DNA of 64,000 bases. Source: Cupriavidus gilardii. GTDB lineage: Bacteria; Pseudomonadota; Gammaproteobacteria; Burkholderiales; Burkholderiaceae. The stretch is from positions 143,015-207,014 of the forward strand of contig NZ_JABTYE010000008.1 of NCBI RefSeq assembly GCF_013314895.1. Reading direction: 5' to 3'. Below are positions 61,782-64,000 of this stretch, piece by piece. The notes under the pieces are model-generated. The model had not been told where the DNA came from and did not search any database. It was given only the letters and a program-made list of their open reading frames with translations. The stretch's first letter is position 1, and each line of letters opens with the position of its first letter. A program made the position numbers and the translations under genes.

Positions 61782-63977
61782 ATGAGTCCGATCGAAACAA
61801 GAACATCGTCCGATTCCCGCGACAACCGGCCGCTGGTGCTGGTGGTCGACGACAACGAGGGCTCGCGCTACATCAAGGGCCGCATCCTGCGCCGCGCGGG
61901 CTATGCCGTGCTGGAGGCGTCGACCGGGGAGTCGGCGCTGTCGCTGGTGCGCCGCTATGCGCCGGACCTGGTGCTGCTGGACATGAAGCTGCCGGACATC
62001 GACGGGCTCGACGTCTGCCGCATCATCAAGGACGACCCGCAAAGCTGCCGCACGCTGATCCTGCATACATCCGGGTCGGCCAGCGATCCGCGCTACCGGG
62101 TCGAGGCCCTCGACCACGGCGCCGACAGCTATCTGGTGGAGCCGGTCGAGCCGGAAGAACTGGTCTCCAGCGTCAAGGCGCTGCTGCGCCTGCGGCGGGC
62201 CGAGGAGGCTTACCACCGGACCTCGCAGGCGCTGCGCGACAACGAATTCCTGTTCCGGCAGCTGGCCGACAACCTGTCCGACGTGCTGTGGATCTTCGAC
62301 CCGAAGGAGCGCAAGTTCCTGTTCGTCGGCCCGGCCTTCGTCACGCTGACCGGACGCCCGGTGGAAGCGCTGCACCAGCACGGCGACACCTGCTTCGGCT
62401 GGGTCGCCGAGTCCGATCGCGAACGGGTGCGGGCCGCCTGCGATGCAATGCTGCGCGACGGCCATATGGATCTCGAATTCGCGCTGATCCACGCCGACGG
62501 CCAGACACGCGATGTGCGTGCACGCGCTTTCCCGGTCAACAATGCCAGCGGCGAGTTCTACCGCGTGGTCGGCGTCTGCGAGGACATCACGCAGCAGAAG
62601 CGCGCCGAGAAGATGCTGCGCGAGGAAGAACGCCGCAAGGACGATTTCCTGGCGATGCTGGTGCACGAGCTGCGCAACCCGCTGGCGCCGATGCGCAGCG
62701 CGGCCGATCTGCTGATGCACTGCGCGCCTTCGCGCGAGGACAGCTTCAAGGCGCGCGACATCATTGCCCGCCAGCTTTACCACCTGACCCGGCTGGTCGA
62801 CGATCTGCTCGATATCTCGCGCTTCACGCGCGGCACCATCACGCTGCGCGACGACCTGGTCGAGCTGCGTTCGGCGCTGAACACCGCGGTGGAAACCGTC
62901 CGCCCGCTGATCGAGTCGCGCAACCATCAGCTGCGGCTGTCGGTGCCCGAGGGGCCGATGCCGGTGCGCGGCGACCTGGTACGCCTGACGCAGATCTTCG
63001 GCAACCTGCTGAACAACGCGGCCAAGTACACGCCGCCCGATGGACTGCTGTCGGTCGAGGCGCAGGCCGACCAGGGCACGGTGACCATCCGCATCACCGA
63101 CAACGGCACCGGACTGTCGCCCGAACGGCTGCAGGGCCTGCGCGAGACCTTCGAGCACGACGGCGCCAACGGCAATATCGCCGTGGCCGGCGGCAATGGC
63201 CCCGGCATCGGGCTGTCGCTGGTGCATCGGCTGGTCAGCATGCATGGCGGCCGGCTGTCGGTGCAGAGCAACGGCCCGGGCCATGGCAGCAGCTTTATCG
63301 TGCAATTGCCGATGCAGCCGTGGCGCAGCTGGCAGCCGACGCTGGGCGGACGGCAGGCGCCGGCCGGCAAGCCGCGCACCGTGATGGTGGTCGACGACAA
63401 CGTCGACGCGCTCGAGGCGATGGCGATGACGCTGGAAGCGCTGGGTCATACCGTGATCACCGCGCTGGACGGCGCCGCCGCGATCGTACGGGCGGTCAAG
63501 TACAAACCCGAACTGGTGCTGCTCGATCTGGGCATGCCCGGCATGGACGGCTTCGAGATCGCGCAGCGTCTGCGCGCGATACCGGAGCTGCAGGCGATGA
63601 AGGTCGTGGCGCTGACCGGTTATGGCCAGCCGGGCGACAAGCAGCGCACGCAGGCGGCCGGCTTCGACGACCATCTGACCAAGCCGGTCGATCTGGAGGT
63701 GCTGTCGCGCCTGCTCGACGAGTGCCGCGCCGATGGCCATGCCAGCGCCGGCTCGCCGCCGCCCCTGCATTCGCCGTTGGGGCATCCCGCCAATGCGAAC
63801 TCGGCCAGTTCGAATGCTTCGATGGAGAAAAGGATGCATACCACACCAGAACCGGACCAGAACCCGGACCAGCCGCCCACCACGCCCGAACCCGAGGTGC
63901 CGCCGATCGATCCGCATGAGCCGGTGATCGACCCGCCGCCGGGCGACGTACCGCCGCCCCCGCCGCAGCGCGCCTGA
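61782..63977 (+). CDS. Hybrid sensor histidine kinase (REC-PAS-HisKA-HATPase-REC)
   Basis: The 731-residue cytoplasmic protein starts MSPIETRTSSDSRDNRPLVL, with GAGGA 4 nt upstream. An N-terminal receiver has D67 (LVLLDMKLPDIDGL). A PAS domain (about 155-280) is followed by the phosphorylated histidine H295 in LVHELRNPLAPM. The ATPase domain has NLLNNAAKYTPPDG and GNGPGIGLSLVHRL, and the C-terminal receiver has D582 (LLDLGMPGMDGF). No membrane span is seen. After the last receiver an unusual Pro/Glu/Asp tail of 47 residues begins at an in-frame ATG with its own ribosome site. Signal and targets unknown. Confidence 0.93.
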   Translation: MSPIETRTSSDSRDNRPLVLVVDDNEGSRYIKGRILRRAGYAVLEASTGESALSLVRRYAPDLVLLDMKLPDIDGLDVCRIIKDDPQSCRTLILHTSGSASDPRYRVEALDHGADSYLVEPVEPEELVSSVKALLRLRRAEEAYHRTSQALRDNEFLFRQLADNLSDVLWIFDPKERKFLFVGPAFVTLTGRPVEALHQHGDTCFGWVAESDRERVRAACDAMLRDGHMDLEFALIHADGQTRDVRARAFPVNNASGEFYRVVGVCEDITQQKRAEKMLREEERRKDDFLAMLVHELRNPLAPMRSAADLLMHCAPSREDSFKARDIIARQLYHLTRLVDDLLDISRFTRGTITLRDDLVELRSALNTAVETVRPLIESRNHQLRLSVPEGPMPVRGDLVRLTQIFGNLLNNAAKYTPPDGLLSVEAQADQGTVTIRITDNGTGLSPERLQGLRETFEHDGANGNIAVAGGNGPGIGLSLVHRLVSMHGGRLSVQSNGPGHGSSFIVQLPMQPWRSWQPTLGGRQAPAGKPRTVMVVDDNVDALEAMAMTLEALGHTVITALDGAAAIVRAVKYKPELVLLDLGMPGMDGFEIAQRLRAIPELQAMKVVALTGYGQPGDKQRTQAAGFDDHLTKPVDLEVLSRLLDECRADGHASAGSPPPLHSPLGHPANANSASSNASMEKRMHTTPEPDQNPDQPPTTPEPEVPPIDPHEPVIDPPPGDVPPPPPQRA
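63834..63977 (+). CDS. Possible internal small gene: Pro-rich acidic peptide (47 residues)
   Basis: The ATG at 63834 lies in frame within the kinase gene and is preceded by GGAGAAAAGG, a better ribosome site than the kinase's own. The product, MHTTPEPDQNPDQPPTTPEP onward, is Pro/Glu/Asp-rich and disordered. It might be made separately, or be only the tail of the kinase. A single open frame covers both, so a stop codon lost between two former genes would also explain it. Confidence 0.3.
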   Translation: MHTTPEPDQNPDQPPTTPEPEVPPIDPHEPVIDPPPGDVPPPPPQRA

Positions 63978-64000
63978 GGGCCTGCGCCGGCCCCAACGCC

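Noticed and set aside
61656..63917. Minus-strand open frame of 753 codons opposite the hybrid kinase
   Set aside because: Antisense shadow; the plus strand has complete REC, PAS, HisKA, ATPase and REC motifs.
1..64000. tRNA or rRNA genes, insertion sequences, prophage
   Set aside because: None could be recognised; the only integrase-like gene (45576-46595) has no flanking repeats or partner genes.

Overview
The window is a high-GC stretch (roughly two thirds G+C, strong G/C bias at third codon positions) from a motile betaproteobacterium. Best guess is Burkholderiales, in the Ralstonia/Cupriavidus/Pandoraea neighbourhood. The reasons are an FlhDC-type flagellar hierarchy with flgM/flgN, a motA-motB-cheAWRDBYZ block next to flhDC, a Bug/TctC-type solute-binding protein, an H-NS protein with a KRPGW-type C-terminus, and pcaIJF genes. 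The genus is not proven by anything here.

Layout. 1-10.1 kb (minus strand): 3' part of the flagellar structural cluster, flgB-C-D-E-F-G-H-I-J-K-L, with flgL running off the left edge. 10.4-12.1 kb (plus): flgA, flgM, flgN. 12.1-14.5 kb (minus): a phospholipid pair, ybhN-like and clsB-like. 14.6-22.9 kb (minus): flhE, fliA, flhG, flhF, then flhA and flhB. 23.2-25.3 kb (plus): a 701-residue protein with an F-box-like motif, unlike anything expected in a flagellar locus. 25.3-34.8 kb (minus): cheZ, cheY, cheB, cheD, cheR, cheW, cheA, motB, motA, flhC, flhD. 35.2-43.2 kb (minus): an unknown gene, two chemoreceptors (one with four-helix ligand domain, one Aer-like), a second cheW and cheY, and an EAL protein. 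44.0-48.9 kb: hns, galE, a tyrosine-recombinase-like gene, a nitronate monooxygenase, a PadR regulator and a small gene. 49.2-54.0 kb (minus): Bug receptor, SDR, and pcaF-pcaJ-pcaI for the last steps of the beta-ketoadipate pathway. 54.3-64.0 kb: dodecin, a Nuc-like nuclease, several small secreted or disordered proteins, ligD and a hybrid histidine kinase.

How it works together. flhDC encodes the class I regulator. Three matching two-half-site elements that look like FlhDC boxes lie before flgB/flgA, flhF and flhB, each exactly 24 nt from a good -10 hexamer. FliA (sigma-28), encoded in the flhF operon, should then read promoters that I see before flgK, flgM and cheY2-cheW2-aer. FlgM restrains FliA. 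The same genome repeatedly carries short tandem duplications in gene leaders, one of which contains the start codon of ybhN.

Most striking items: the F-box-like protein beside a FlhDC box; a consensus sigma-54 promoter in front of a Gly/Gln-rich low-complexity protein; a FlhG whose P-loop lacks lysine; an FlhF with a tail of about 460 residues; and TTG/GTG start codons on flhD, flhC and motA. All calls come from reading the sequence; no database search was run.
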